A stretch of 64,000 nt of DNA, taken from contig NZ_CP137850.1 of assembly GCF_033546915.1 (NCBI RefSeq), positions 1-64,000 of the forward strand, written 5' to 3'. The position numbers were made by a program, and so were the translations under genes. The notes below the pieces were generated by a model. It made no database searches, was not told the DNA's origin, and saw only the letters and a program-made list of their open reading frames with translations. The DNA is from Mycoplasmopsis verecunda (GTDB lineage: Bacteria > Bacillota_I > Bacilli_A > Mycoplasmatales > Metamycoplasmataceae). The first letter of the stretch is position 1; each line of letters opens with the position of its first letter. This document shows, piece by piece, positions 1-11,859 of this stretch.

Positions 1-1
1 T

Positions 2-44
2 TTATTCACACATATATAAATTTATTTAATTATCTTGTGGATAA
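2..44. other. DnaA boxes upstream of dnaA (origin region, left part)
   Basis: TTATTCACA at 2-10 and TGTGGATAA (reverse orientation) at 36-44 match the DnaA box TTATNCACA. A weaker match, TGTTGATAA, lies near 79-87. Together with the boxes after dnaA they mark the probable oriC of a mycoplasma chromosome. No experimental origin is implied. Confidence 0.7.
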
Positions 45-167
45 CTATCTTTTTTATCTTATTTTTAGTTATAAAAGTTGTTGATAAAAATGTTTGTAAA
101 AAGTGGATTTATATTAAAAAAATATATTTATTAACATAGTGTTAGAAAACTTATAAAATTACTTTAT

Positions 168-1571
168 ATGAATGCATTAATTAAAAACGAAGAGATAGAT
201 AAAGATGATGTTAAACTTAATGTTTTAAATGATGTTTTTATTGAATATATGAAGAATGAAATTCAAGATAATATGTTATTTAAAGCTTTCTTCAAAAATT
301 TAAGGATAATGTCGTTTGAAAATAATGAAGTTATTATATTTTTTCCAAAAGTATATCCAGATTTATATAATTTTAAAAAATATTATAACGATACATTCAC
401 AAAAGCTGTTAATGAAGTTTTTGGTGAGGGTGTTTCATTTAAAGTTATTGATAAAGATTATTTAGAAGCAAGTAAAACTGCTGAAAAAGCAATCAAAAAA
501 GCTGATACTTTTGTTAAGAAAACAAATTCATCTTCTATTAACTCACAATATACATTTGATAATTATGTTGAAAGTAAATTTAATAAAGAAGCTTTAAATA
601 TTTGTAAAGCAATTGCTGATGGGGATTATACATTTAATGTTTTATTTATCTCAGGTAATTCAGGGTTAGGAAAAACGCATTTATTAAAAGCTTTGGAAAA
701 TGATTTTATTGAAAAAGGTAAAAAAGTTTATTTAGTTAATCCTAATACTTTTACTCATTCTTTAACTAGTTTATTAAAAGAAAACGATCAAAAGAAATTA
801 CTAAATATTCATAAAAGTTTAGTAGAAAACTATGATTTGGTACTTTTTGATGATTTTCAACTTTTTGGAGAAGGTAATAAAAAATCAACAAAAGATTTTA
901 TTTTCCAAATTTTAGATGGAAGAATGGAAAGAAATAAAATAACTGTTTTTTGTTCTGATAGAGATATTAATCAAATTGCTTCTATGTTTGATAATAGGTT
1001 AATCACAAGATTTCAATCAGGTTTTATAACAAAAATAAAACAACCTGATACAGATGATTTATCTAAAATACTTGACTTTTTCTTGGATGATATTGATTTA
1101 AATAGTGACCTTATTTCTGAAGAAGCAAAAGATTTTATTATTCGAAATCACACTGGTTCAGTTAGAACACTTTTAGGTGCTGTAAAACGTATTTCTCATT
1201 ACAAACAAGATATATTAAACACTCCTCAAGAATACATTTATAAAACTATTACAAGTATTTTTGAAGATGTTATTCAACAACAAGAAAATATAACTCCAGA
1301 TGTAATTATAAAAGCGGTATCAAAATATTACAAAATACCAACCAAAGATATCTTATCCAACTCAAGAAAAGCTGAAATAGTTGTAGCAAGACATATAGCT
1401 ATGTATATGATATCTATTCAACTTGATTACTCTTCTACCGAATTAGGAAAAGTGTTTAAAAAAGATCATTCAACAGTTTTAAATGCTTTAAGAAAATTTA
1501 AAGAGTCTGATGATGAGTCATTAAAACGAACTATTCAAGAACTTAAAAATCAAATATATAAAATTAATTAA
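168..1571 (+). CDS. dnaA: chromosomal replication initiator protein DnaA
   Basis: Initiator that binds DnaA boxes and opens oriC. The 467-aa protein has the normal DnaA order. An N-terminal interaction domain is followed by the AAA+ module with Walker A (GNSGLGKTH, about residues 162-170) and a Walker B-like LVLFDDF segment. The C-terminal domain IV carries the helix-turn-helix signature DHSTVLNALRKF near the end. The ATG at 168 has no Shine-Dalgarno sequence. TATAAA lies 10 nt upstream, so the 5' leader must be very short. The gene is flanked on both sides by DnaA boxes and followed by dnaN, the usual bacterial origin arrangement. Length is normal for mollicute DnaA. Confidence 0.98.
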   Translation: MNALIKNEEIDKDDVKLNVLNDVFIEYMKNEIQDNMLFKAFFKNLRIMSFENNEVIIFFPKVYPDLYNFKKYYNDTFTKAVNEVFGEGVSFKVIDKDYLEASKTAEKAIKKADTFVKKTNSSSINSQYTFDNYVESKFNKEALNICKAIADGDYTFNVLFISGNSGLGKTHLLKALENDFIEKGKKVYLVNPNTFTHSLTSLLKENDQKKLLNIHKSLVENYDLVLFDDFQLFGEGNKKSTKDFIFQILDGRMERNKITVFCSDRDINQIASMFDNRLITRFQSGFITKIKQPDTDDLSKILDFFLDDIDLNSDLISEEAKDFIIRNHTGSVRTLLGAVKRISHYKQDILNTPQEYIYKTITSIFEDVIQQQENITPDVIIKAVSKYYKIPTKDILSNSRKAEIVVARHIAMYMISIQLDYSSTELGKVFKKDHSTVLNALRKFKESDDESLKRTIQELKNQIYKIN

Positions 1572-1575
1572 CAAG

Positions 1576-1676
1576 TTATCCACATTTAACTAATTTAAAT
1601 AAATTGATTAAAAAGTTAATTATTTTATTAAAAATATAGTGAAATATAACTTTTTATAGTTATCCACTAATCCACA
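1576..1676. other. DnaA box cluster between dnaA and dnaN (probable oriC core)
   Basis: TTATCCACA at 1576-1584 is a perfect box. TTATCCACT at 1660-1668 and TAATCCACA at 1668-1676 are one-mismatch boxes in the same orientation. The spacer between them is almost pure A/T, as expected for a duplex-unwinding region. Inference: this intergenic stretch is the functional origin core. Confidence 0.75.
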
Positions 1677-1705
1677 AAACTTATTACTTATATAAAGGAG
1701 ATTTT

Positions 1706-2827
1706 ATGAAATTCACAATTTCTAAATCTAAGATTGATCAAACAATTGAATTCTTATCTAACTATATTGATAGTAATGATACATTTATACCTTTTAGATG
1801 TGTTTACTTTAATATCGATTCAGAAAAATTAACTTTAGTTGGTGCTGCTTCGACTTTAGCTGCTAGAAAAATAATTCCTATAGATGAAAAAGAACTTAAG
1901 TTAGAAAAAACTGGTAACTTTTATTTATCTGTTACTTTATTAAAAAATATTATTAAAAAATTTGATAAAGAAATTACTTTTGAAGCTAAAGAAAATTTAA
2001 TTGATATTTATGAAGGTTCTACATTTTTCACATTAACTAAAATTAATGCGGGGGTATTTCCTAACATTCAATTTGATGATATTGAAAATAATGTTGAAAT
2101 TGATTCATATAAATTTGAAAAAGTTATTTATGATGTTTCTACTTCAACAAGTGCTTCAAACGATAGATTAAACTCATTGATTTATAAATGTATTAATATA
2201 TCTGCTAAAGATTCAAATCAATTAAGATTTCTTTCTACTGACTCATATAGATTATCAAGTGAAATAATACAAGTTAATCAACCTGTTACTTTAGATTTAA
2301 CTATTGATGCAAAAAACCTTAAAAAACTTATTACCAAAGATGCGCCTGAAAAAGTTACATTATTCTTTAATAACAACAAATTAGGTGTATCTTATGAAAA
2401 TACTGTAGTGTGAACTTCAGTTAATAAAACACAATTCGTAGACGTTTCTTCATTATTCCAAGTTAAATATACTAGAAACTTTAAAATCGAACGTGAAGAG
2501 TTTTTAAGAACAATTAACAAAGCTTTATTCTATCAAACAGAAAAAGATAAGAAAATGGAATTTTACTTTAATAATCATGATCTAAAACTTATATATGAAG
2601 TTCCTGAAGTCGGTATAGCTAATGCTGAATCTAAAGCTTTAGAGATAATCGAAGGTGAAGGATTAGATTTACATTTAAATTACATTTATGTTAAAGAAGC
2701 TGTCTCTGCTCTTGATCCTGGAATGTTAAATATTTTTGTTTCACAAAACCAAGATAAAATTCTATTTATTTCAGAAAATGACCAAAACCACATTCAATTA
2801 ATCACTCCGTTAAGAAAGTATAAATAA
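1706..2827 (+). CDS. dnaN: DNA polymerase III beta subunit (sliding clamp)
   Basis: Ring-shaped processivity clamp of the replicative polymerase. The frame reads through UGA at 2411-2413 as Trp and ends at 2827, giving 373 aa, the normal clamp length. The N-terminal part (KFTISKSKIDQTIEFLSNYI) and the central segment around DSYRLSSE, with downstream PVTLDLTIDAKNL, are typical DnaN. An AAAGGAG ribosome-binding site lies about 7 nt before the ATG. The stop codon overlaps the start of the next gene by one base, so the two are probably translationally coupled. Confidence 0.96.
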
Positions 2828-3048
2828 TGACAATTAAAATTAAAGGTGGTTCAATCAAACTATCTCAATTTCTTAAAAAAATAGACGAAATCGATACCGG
2901 TGGTCAAGCAAAAGAATTTATTAAAGTAAATAAAATAACAATTAATGGTCAAGAACCTAAAGGAAGAACTTCGAAAATTAAAGTAGGAGATATAGTTTGA
3001 ATTAACAATTCTATTTATACAATATCGATCCTAGAAGATGATGAATAA
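2827..3048 (+). CDS. S4-domain RNA-binding protein (YaaA-like)
   Basis: A 73-aa protein whose ATG overlaps the dnaN stop (TAATG). The core reads IKLSQFLKKIDEIDTGGQAKEFIK, then VKVNKITINGQ, then RTSKIKVGDIVWI, the layout of a short S4 RNA-binding fold. One UGA is read as Trp. Small S4 proteins next to dnaN or recF (YaaA) are common in Firmicutes and mollicutes. They are thought to bind RNA or ribosomes, but the exact role is not settled. A strong terminator follows at once. Confidence 0.85.
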
Positions 3049-3056
3049 TTAAATTT

Positions 3057-3082
3057 CATGTGTATACTCACATGATTTTTTT
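3057..3082 (+). terminator. terminator of the dnaN/S4 unit
   Basis: Inverted repeat CATGTG (3057-3062) / CACATG (3069-3074) with a 6-nt loop, followed by ATTTTTTT. It sits 9 bp after the S4-gene stop codon. Confidence 0.85.
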
Positions 3083-3113
3083 ATATAAAAAACACAGAAC
3101 TAAATGTTCTGTG
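3083..3113 (-). terminator. terminator of the HAD acid phosphatase gene
   Basis: CACAGAAC (3093-3100) / GTTCTGTG (3106-3113), followed on the minus strand by a run of T (A run at 3087-3092). It lies just after the stop of the minus-strand gene ending at 3127. Confidence 0.85.
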
Positions 3114-3126
3114 AATATTTAAATAT

Positions 3127-4446
3127 TTATTTAGAATCAGGTGTGTACATGAAATCTTTTTTCAATAATTCTTCAACCTTTTGAAGATCGAAATAATCGT
3201 TTAAAGCTTGATTAATTCAACTTCCGTGTGATGAGTTACCTGGAATTAAAACATAACTTGCTGCAAAATCTTCTTTTTCTCATTTATTTGTTTTTGGATT
3301 GTAGTAAATAGATTTATTATCTAACGAATCATTTCCAAATAATACACCATAACCAACTGAAGAATCTTTCATAGTATCTACTAATTCTTTAGAAGAAATT
3401 TGTTTAGGTTGTTTTGTATAGTTATCATTGAAGTCAGAAATATCATCCCCAACTCTCATAACAACTTTAAATTGAGCTTGTTTACCATCAATTGTTAATT
3501 TGTGAGTATTGATTCAATGCATTCTTTCTTCTTTAGAGATTCTAGGTGACTTATTTGTTTGAGAATATTGTTCAATACCTTGTTTTCTATCATCTCCACG
3601 CATTCATCAAATTCATTCAGGCATTAATTTAGGTTCTAAACCTAATTTAACAATATTTTCTTTAGATTTTTCAACATGTGAATTACTTCCAGTTTGAGTT
3701 CTGTTTGAGTTAAACATAACAACTCCACCTTTAGATCATACATGTTTGATAAAATCAATAGCACCATTTACTTCTGTTGAAATTGCTTTATTAATGTATT
3801 CTGTAAATAATTTAGAACTATGATTAAGTCTATTTACCATTAAGTAGTTTTGATATTTAAAGTTATTTAAAACTGTTTCATCAATATCCATAAAAACAAC
3901 CGGGATAAATTTACCTTCAGAAGTTGCTTCAACAGTAACTTTTTCTCCATCTTTTTTAACTTTATCTAACTCAACATTTTCTTGGGTAACCATTTTATCA
4001 AATAATCTTTTTGCACTAGCGTAAACTTGTTGCCCCATGATGTGTTTTTCACCCGAAACACTGTTTCATAAATTAGAAGAAGCTAAAGCAATGTTGTTTC
4101 TTTCTTTTTCTAGTGCTTTAATTTTTTTGTCTAATTCAGTTTTTTCAGCTTTTAATGAATTAATTGCCTCTACATCTTGACTTCTACCTTGTTCTTGTAA
4201 TGCTTTTAGTTGTTCTCCAATAGTTTTCTTAATTTGTTCTAACTCAGCAACTTTTTGGTTTAACTGATTTAAAGAAGTTGTTTGTTGATCTTTAGAATTT
4301 TGTAATTGTGATAATTGTTCTTTTAATTCTTTGATTTCATTATCTTTCTTTTCTAATTCTGATCCATCACAAGAAGCTGCTACCGTAGGAACAACCAATG
4401 TAGCTAAACCTCCTGTTGCTAATAAATATTTTGAAATTTTATTCAT
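3127..4446 (-). CDS. HAD-type acid phosphatase lipoprotein (class C / e(P4)-like)
   Basis: Surface lipoprotein of 439 aa, predicted to remove phosphate from nucleotides or other phosphomonoesters outside the membrane. The N-terminus is a lipoprotein signal with lipobox VAASC (Cys26). Residues about 30-125 form a Lys/Glu/Gln-rich coiled coil that probably acts as a stalk. The phosphatase domain follows with FMDIDETVLNN (HAD motif I, the class C acid-phosphatase DxDxT), VVMFNSNR (motif II) and a late MRVGDDISDF (acidic motif). Two or more UGA codons are Trp. The start has a good AAGGAG site. Family knowledge: e(P4)-like enzymes salvage nucleotides, which fits an auxotrophic mycoplasma. The substrate is not determined. 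Confidence 0.85.
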
Positions 4447-4522
4447 ATATCTCCTTATTTTAGTAAAAATATTTACATAATAATTTTATTAAATTCTGCT
4501 TGTGATATAGGGAAATAATAAA

Positions 4523-4546
4523 ATGTGGAAATATTTCTTTCCACAT
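4523..4546. terminator. hairpin in the phosphatase-serS spacer
   Basis: ATGTGGAAA (4523-4531) / TTTCCACAT (4538-4546) with a 6-nt loop lies in the 224-bp gap between serS and the phosphatase gene. T-rich and A-rich flanks allow termination in either direction. Nothing else recognisable is in this gap. Confidence 0.55.
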
Positions 4547-4652
4547 TTAAAAAACAAGTCTTATATTATTCACAATAATTTTATAAAACCAATTTTTATC
4601 ACTATGGTAAAGTAATATTAGTTATCTAAACTGAATAGTTAAATTATTAAAA

Positions 4653-4670
4653 AATGTGGAACAAACCACA

Positions 4671-4672
<2 letters not shown>
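4653..4672 (-). terminator. terminator of serS
   Basis: AATGTGG (4653-4659) / CCACATT (4666-4672), followed on the minus strand by T-rich sequence. It overlaps the serS stop codon. Confidence 0.7.
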
Positions 4673-5936
<1,264 letters not shown>

Positions 5937-6253
5937 TAAAACCTCTATTCTAATGTGGTAATTATACAACAATAAATGCGGTTATATTATTAGAGAAATA
6001 AGCATAAAAACTAGTATTTTATTATGTAAATAAGAGTATAAATTTTTTACTAATATTTCAATTAAACAAAAGAAAAATTTTAATGAAGTTAATTACACTA
6101 AAAACATTTTTACAACTATTTTTAAGTATAAAAAATAAATTTTATTGATTTAAATTATCAACTTGTATATAGCATAATAAAAAATGGCTTTTTGTGTATA
6201 ATATAAACACGCTTATATAATTATTGAAAAATCATTCACAAGGAGGAAGAAAA
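5937..6253. promoter_or_regulatory. divergent spacer serS / rpmH with rpmH promoter
   Basis: This 317-bp gap holds no gene I can support. A consensus TATAAT at 6197-6202 lies about 50 bp before rpmH, with no clear -35 box, as is usual in mycoplasmas. AAGGAGGAA immediately precedes the rpmH start. I see no T-box or other riboswitch for serS. Confidence 0.6.
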
Positions 6254-6400
6254 ATGAGCAAAAGAACTTACCAACCTAACAAACGTAAACATGTTAAAGT
6301 ACATGGTTTTAGAGCTAGAATGGCAACAGCTAACGGAAGAAAAGTATTAGCTAGAAGAAGAGCTAAAGGTAGAAAAAGATTAACAGTTTCTGATAAATAA
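6254..6400 (+). CDS. rpmH: 50S ribosomal protein L34
   Basis: A 48-aa, Arg/Lys-rich protein beginning [12 protein letters not shown] and ending [13 protein letters not shown], the full L34 pattern. A strong AAGGAGGAA site lies 8 nt upstream. It is first in the classical rpmH-rnpA-yidC unit. Confidence 0.98.
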   Translation: MSKRTYQPNKRKHVKVHGFRARMATANGRKVLARRRAKGRKRLTVSDK

Positions 6401-6408
6401 TTTTCACA

Positions 6409-6747
6409 ATGAAAAAACAATATCGACTTAGAAAAAACTGAGAATTTAATAATGTATTAAATTCTGGCAAAAAGAATTGTATTGCAAATAAATATCTGAT
6501 TGTTTATTATGTTAAGAGCAATTCATTTAGAGCGGGTATTACGGTTCCGAAAAAATTTGCTAATGCAGTAGGTCGTAATTTATACAAAAGACAATTAAGA
6601 GCAATTGTGCATGAGTTAAATTTATATGATTTAAATTATGATTTTGTTCTAATTGTGCGCAAAGATTTTATAGAAACAAAATATGCTGTAAAAAAAGCAG
6701 CTATCTGTAAGATTTTTGAGAAATTTAGGAAAAATGAAAAAATCTAA
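6409..6747 (+). CDS. rnpA: ribonuclease P protein component
   Basis: Protein subunit of RNase P, which trims the 5' leaders of tRNA precursors. The 112-aa protein begins MKKQYRLRKNWEFN, where UGA is Trp. It contains the family signature FGAxxP-like AGITVPKKFANAVGRNLYKRQLR, with the RNR-type motif that contacts the RNA. It begins 8 bp after rpmH and overlaps the yidC start by 14 bp. It was missed by standard-code ORF calling because of the early UGA. Confidence 0.95.
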
Positions 6748-8857
6748 AAATAATAATTTTCAATATTTTACCAATAGTGTTGATCCAAAAGAAAAGAGAA
6801 AACAGACTTTTAAAACATTTTTAAAATGATTCAAAATAGTTTTCTATGTTTTTGTTTTTGGATTAACAATTACAGGGTGTGTTCAAGCCTTTGCGTTAAG
6901 AAATTCATACAACGTAGGGAATGGTATAGAATTCTATACCAATGAAAATGATATAGCCCCTAGAGTTAATACTTTAAAAAATAAAAACGACAAAATTGAA
7001 TATGTAACATCAGAAAATAGTGAAAACCAAGCTAAATCAACTTATCAATTAAATACACTTACAGTAGATCAAGATGGAAACTTCTATCTTCGTAATCAAG
7101 AAGTATTAAGTCAATTAAGAAAACAAACTAAAGAAAATGATGGTAATTACGGAGTTTCAAACAACTATATGGTCGCTTTCCAATTACCACAATCATCTTC
7201 TTTATCTCAAGCAGGATTAGTTACTGATAAAGATAGTATTTTAGGAACTGAAAGTAATGATATTAAAAATATCAGATACTTATTTAGATCAGGAAATGCT
7301 ACTCAATATCAATACGTAACAGATGCTAAAAATAATCCTATTTATGTGTTTGCTTTCGATTATGAATTTAATAAAGAAAAAAACAACGATGGAAGCTATG
7401 TTAAACTTGGTTCTGTATTAACAAATGGACCAAGTAGACCATTTTTACAAAAAGCAACTCAACAAGTTACAATTAAAGATGAAAATGGTAAAGAAATTAC
7501 CAAAACAATTCCTATCAAAGATGTAAATGGTAATATTCCAATTGTTGATATTACAGGTGTTCAAATGATTAATACTCCAGATAATATGGAAGTAACAATC
7601 ACTAACCCTGAAACTAAAACAACAAATAGAGATTTAGTAGTATACAATGCAAATAGAATGTTTGCTAGAGATGTGTTGCAAGTATTTTACGAATATTCAT
7701 TCGGAAAAGATTCTGCTTTTGCGAAAGAACTTGGTGCAACGCCTTCAGAATTTATCAAGAATTTAATTGATAATATGTCTACAACTAATAAAGAAAACCA
7801 AGTATCAGATGGTCAAAGTCCTATTTTTACACTAACACCAAAGCAATATGCAATGTTAGAACAATATCAAACTACAATGTCTAACTACATGAATGAATTA
7901 GCTTACTTTAATAGAGATAACAAAGATAATAATTTAGACAGATGATTAAAAGAAGCATCTAAATCTAAAGCAGCTAATAAATATAACTACAATGAAAACA
8001 TTTTATATTCACAAAATGCTGAAACTGTAGTATTTAGTGGTGATTACAAACTTGAACCAATTACAAATTGGGGATATGCATGACAATATGGACCATTTTA
8101 TGGATTATTAGTTTACCCACTTTCTGTGTTAATTCAATCATTACGTCAAGCAATGCCTAGCTGAGATGGTTGAGCTTCAATTATTGCTATTTTAATAGCT
8201 ATTATCCTAACTCGTTTAATTGGATTAGCAATTACATTTAAATCAACCGTTATGCAACAAGTAATGGAAGAGTTAAAACATAAAAAAGCAGCTATTGAAG
8301 CTAAATATAAAGGGTTAGAAACAAATAAAGCAATGAAGATGCGTAAGCAGCAAGAACTTCAAGCTTTATATGCTAAATACAATATTAACCCAGCCGATCA
8401 ATTCGGAACCTTAATACTTTCGATGCCGCTGTTCTTCGCTATGTGAAGGGTTATTCAAAGTATTCCAGAAATTAAAGAAACCACTTGATTAGGAGTTAAC
8501 TTCGCTTCAATCTCATATAAGAGACTATTTGATGGACAATGAGTTTACTTATGAGTACTAGCAGCTGTTATTATTTTCCAAATTCTTTCAATGATGTTAC
8601 CTAGATTATTGAATAAAAAGAAATTCAAGAGAAGAACTACAATAGCTGAAGCCGAAGCATTGAAGAAATCAGAGAGAACTCAAAAGATTATGATGATAGT
8701 ATTTACTGTTATTACAGTTATGTTCTCAGCTGGTGTGCAAGTGTACTGAATCTTTGGTTCTATATGAACAATTCTACAAACACTTGTAATTCATTACTTA
8801 ACTCAATCACAATGATTTAAACAAAAATACCTTAATAAAAAATTAATGCGTAATTAA
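6734..8857 (+). CDS. yidC: membrane protein insertase YidC
   Basis: Inserts proteins into the cell membrane, alone or with the Sec channel. At 707 aa it is far longer than Bacillus YidC/SpoIIIJ (about 260-280 aa). The N-terminus is cytosolic and basic and is followed by one transmembrane segment (about residues 38-58) ending in a possible lipobox (ITGC). A hydrophilic block of roughly 380 residues is predicted outside the cell. The conserved YidC/Oxa1 core starts near residue 445: YGPFYGLLVYPLSVLI, the basic hairpin MQQVMEELKHKKAAIEAKYKG, NINPADQFG and later membrane segments. Many UGA codons are Trp. The large outer block is known in mollicute YidC proteins, but its role is unclear. Confidence 0.93.
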
Positions 8858-8884
8858 AATTTATTAAGAATAAATAATAATTGA

Positions 8885-8913
8885 ATACAACTTGCTTTAA
8901 GTTGTATTTTTTT
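8885..8913 (+). terminator. terminator of rpmH-rnpA-yidC
   Basis: ATACAACTT (8885-8893) / AAGTTGTAT (8899-8907) with a 5-nt loop, followed by T7. Confidence 0.9.
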
Positions 8914-9011
8914 ACGACATTTTGCATTTAACATAGTATTGATTACACCAATATGATAAAATTAAATAAATTAAATCATTTATGATTTAAATATTATTCC
9001 AAGGGGTTAAA

Positions 9012-10583
9012 ATGCATAAAAAAGATGAGCAAAAAACTGAATTATATAAGACATTATGAAATATAGCTGATTCATTAAGAGGGTCAGTTGATGGATGAGA
9101 TTTCAAACAATATGTTTTGGGATTTTTATTCTACCGTTATATATCTGAATACTTAAATAATCAAATTAATAAATATCAAGCTAGTGCTGGACTAGTGGAT
9201 TTTGATTATTCACAATTTGATGATGAAAGTGCACAAAAAGTTAAGGTTAATATTGTAAATGATTATGGGTTCTTTATGAAACCATCACAATTGTTTCAAA
9301 ATGTTGTGAAAAGAGCCAATAGAGATAAAAGCTCAGAAATATCTTTAAACGAAGAAATTAAACAAATTTTTAATGATATTGAAGAATCATCTAAATTAGG
9401 TAATTCATATAAAGATTTTGAAGGATTATTTGATGATATTGATTTAAATTCAAATAAATTAGCTAGCACTGTAGTAGAAAGAAATAAATTAATTACCGAT
9501 ATTTTAAATGCTATAGCGGATATGAAACTAGGTGGATATCATGATAATGATATTGATGTTTTTGGTGATGCATATGAATATCTAATGGGAATGTACGCAC
9601 AAAATGCAGGTAAATCTGGTGGAGAATACTTTACACCACAAGAAGTATCTGAATTATTAGCTAGATTAACTACTATTGGTAAAAAAGAAGTTAAATCAGT
9701 ATATGACCCAGCTTGTGGATCAGGTTCTTTATTACTTAAATTTGCAAAAATTCTAGGTAAGGATAATGTTTCTAACTTCTATGGTCAAGAAATAAATCCA
9801 ACCACATACAATCTATGTCGTATAAATATGTTTCTACACGGAATTTCATACGAAAAATTTAGTATTGCTAAAGCTAATACTTTAACCAATCCTCAACATC
9901 GTGATAAAGAACCATTTGAAGCTATTGTATCTAATCCACCTTATTCAACAAAATGAGAAGGAGAATCTAATCCTTTATTAATTCAAGATGATCGTTTTGC
10001 TCCAGCTGGAGTTCTCGCTCCTGTATCAAAAGCTGATTTAGCTTTCACTATGCATATATTATCTTCTCTAGCTCCTAATGGAACAGCCGCTATTGTAGAA
10101 TTCCCAGGTGTACTATATCGTGGAGGAAATGAAGCTAAAATTAGACAATATTTAGTACAAAATAATTTTATTGATGCAGTTATCCAATTACCGGCTAATA
10201 TGTTTTATGGACCTACAATAGCAACTTGCATTATTGTTTTAAAGAAAAATAAAACAACTCATGATATAGCTTTTATTGATGCTAGTGAGCAATTTGTTAA
10301 AGGTGATAAGAAGAAGAAATTATCTGAAGAAAATATTAATTATATTTTAGATTTATATAAAAATAGACAAAATGTTGATAATTTAGTTGCTGTTATTCCT
10401 AATGAAAAAGTATTACAAAATGATGCTAATTTAAGTATTAATAAATATGTAACAAGTAATGTAGTTGAAGAAGAAATTGATATTAAAGAATTAAATGAAC
10501 AAATAGCTAAATGTGTAGCTAAACAAAATGAATTAAGAAAACAAATAGATCAAATTATTAGTGAAATTGAAGGAACTAAATAG
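9012..10583 (+). CDS. hsdM: type I restriction-modification DNA methyltransferase subunit HsdM
   Basis: Adenine-N6 methyltransferase subunit of a type I R-M complex, using S-adenosylmethionine. The 523-aa protein has the HsdM N-terminal helical domain ([27 protein letters not shown]), [18 protein letters not shown] motif [12 protein letters not shown] (D232) and catalytic motif IV NPPY (N308). A C-terminal coiled segment of about 50 residues probably binds HsdS. The start at 9012 has AAGGGG upstream. Two UGA codons near the N-terminus hide the true start from standard-code calling. hsdS begins 2 bp after the stop. Confidence 0.95.
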
Positions 10584-10585
10584 TT

Positions 10586-11764
10586 ATGTCTAAGTTAGAA
10601 CGATTAATAAAAAAAATATGTCCTGATGGGGTGGAATATGTAAAATTAGATAATCTCTTAGATTATGAACAACCTACAAAATATATTATTCATAATCTTA
10701 AAAAAAATCTATTATCTAAAGGCAAAACACCAGTAATCATAGCAGGTAAAACATTTATTGTTGGATATACTAATGAGACTAATGATATATATAGAGCTTC
10801 ATTAAGTCCAATAATATTATTTGAAGATTTTATGTGCAATTTTCAATGAGTTGATTTTGATTTTAAATTAAAAAGTTCAACACAAAAAATGTTAACAGTA
10901 AAAAATGAAAATAAATGTAATTTAAAATATGTTTATTATTATATGAATATAATGAATTATCAACCTAAATCTCATCAAAGACATTGAATTTCAAAATATA
11001 GTCAATTAAAAATCCCTCTTCCGCCACTTGAAATACAAAATGAAATAGTTAGAATACTAGATACATTTACAGAGCTAGAAAAAGAGCTAGAAAAAGAGCT
11101 AGAAAAAGAGCTAGAATTATCTAATAATTTTATTCAATCAATCTTAAAAAATATATCACAAATGAATAGTAAAAATGAGTTTCCTTTCATTAAAAAATAT
11201 ATACAAAGTTTAGATAATAAATTACCACTAATTGAATTAAGTAAATTCATATCAATAAAAAATGGAAAATCTAATAGAGATGATTCAATTGAAAATGGTA
11301 CATATCCATTATATGTAAGATCGAAAGATATATTAAGAACAAATAAATGAGAGATGGATAATGAAGCGGTATTAATCCCTGGTGAGGGTGGTATAGGAAC
11401 TATTTTCCATTATGTTAATGGAAAATATGCATTACACCAAAGAGTATTTAGTGTTTCGTCTAATGATACAAATGTTTTAAGGAACAAATACATTTACTAT
11501 AACCTTAAAGCTTTCTTTACTGATTATTTAAAAAGCACAATTTTCAACGGAACTGTTTCATCATTAAGAAAACCTATGATTAGTGAATATCCTATAAAAG
11601 TTCCTAGTATTGAAATTCAGGATTATATAATAAACATATTAGATAAACTCTATGAATTATATGAGAACAATTCAGGTTCATTATCCCAAGAACTTCAACT
11701 TCGTAAAAAACAAACCAAGTACTACATGAATAAATTACTAACATTCAAAAAATTAGAAAAATAG
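10586..11764 (+). CDS. hsdS: type I restriction-modification specificity subunit HsdS
   Basis: Chooses the bipartite DNA target for the HsdMS/HsdRMS complexes. The 392-aa protein has two target-recognition halves: TRD1 (about residues 1-150) ending in IPLPPLEIQNEIVRILDTFTELEKEL, and TRD2 (about 195-345) ending in KVPSIEIQDYIINILDKLYEL. These paired IP/VPxxEIQ helices are the conserved spacers. Between them residues 163-178 are a perfect Glu-Leu-Glu-Lys repeat (ELEK x3 plus ELEL). It is encoded by 12-bp units and could change copy number, see findings. Three UGA codons are read as Trp. No frameshift is present, so the gene looks active. Its stop TAG runs directly into a fragment resembling an IS1634-type end. 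Confidence 0.92.
11072..11116 (+). repeat. 12-bp tandem repeat (GAGCTAGAAAAA, 3.75 copies) in hsdS
   Basis: Units at 11072-11083, 11084-11095 and 11096-11107 are identical, and a partial unit follows at 11108-11116. The unit is a multiple of three and encodes ELEK, so gain or loss of copies keeps the frame but lengthens or shortens the helix joining the two DNA-recognition domains. Confidence 0.95.
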
Positions 11765-11850
11765 TTTCCAAGAATCATAGGTTAAAATACCTTTAACCCT
11801 TAAATATAGATATTTGTTAAAATAATTACACAGAAAATTACATACATAAG
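11763..11850. repeat. probable solo right-end relic of an IS1634-type element between hsdS and hsdR
   Basis: AGTTTCCAAG (11763-11772) matches the inner part of the terminal inverted repeat of the intact element at 49684-51535. About 65 nt further, AAAATTACATACATAA (11834-11849) matches the reverse complement of the 3' end of that element's transposase, at nearly the same spacing. In between is a hairpin, GGTTAAA (11780-11786) / TTTAACC (11792-11798). The rest has diverged, so this is weaker than the two relics near 20 kb. Confidence 0.5.
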
Positions 11851-11859
11851 GATGTAAAT

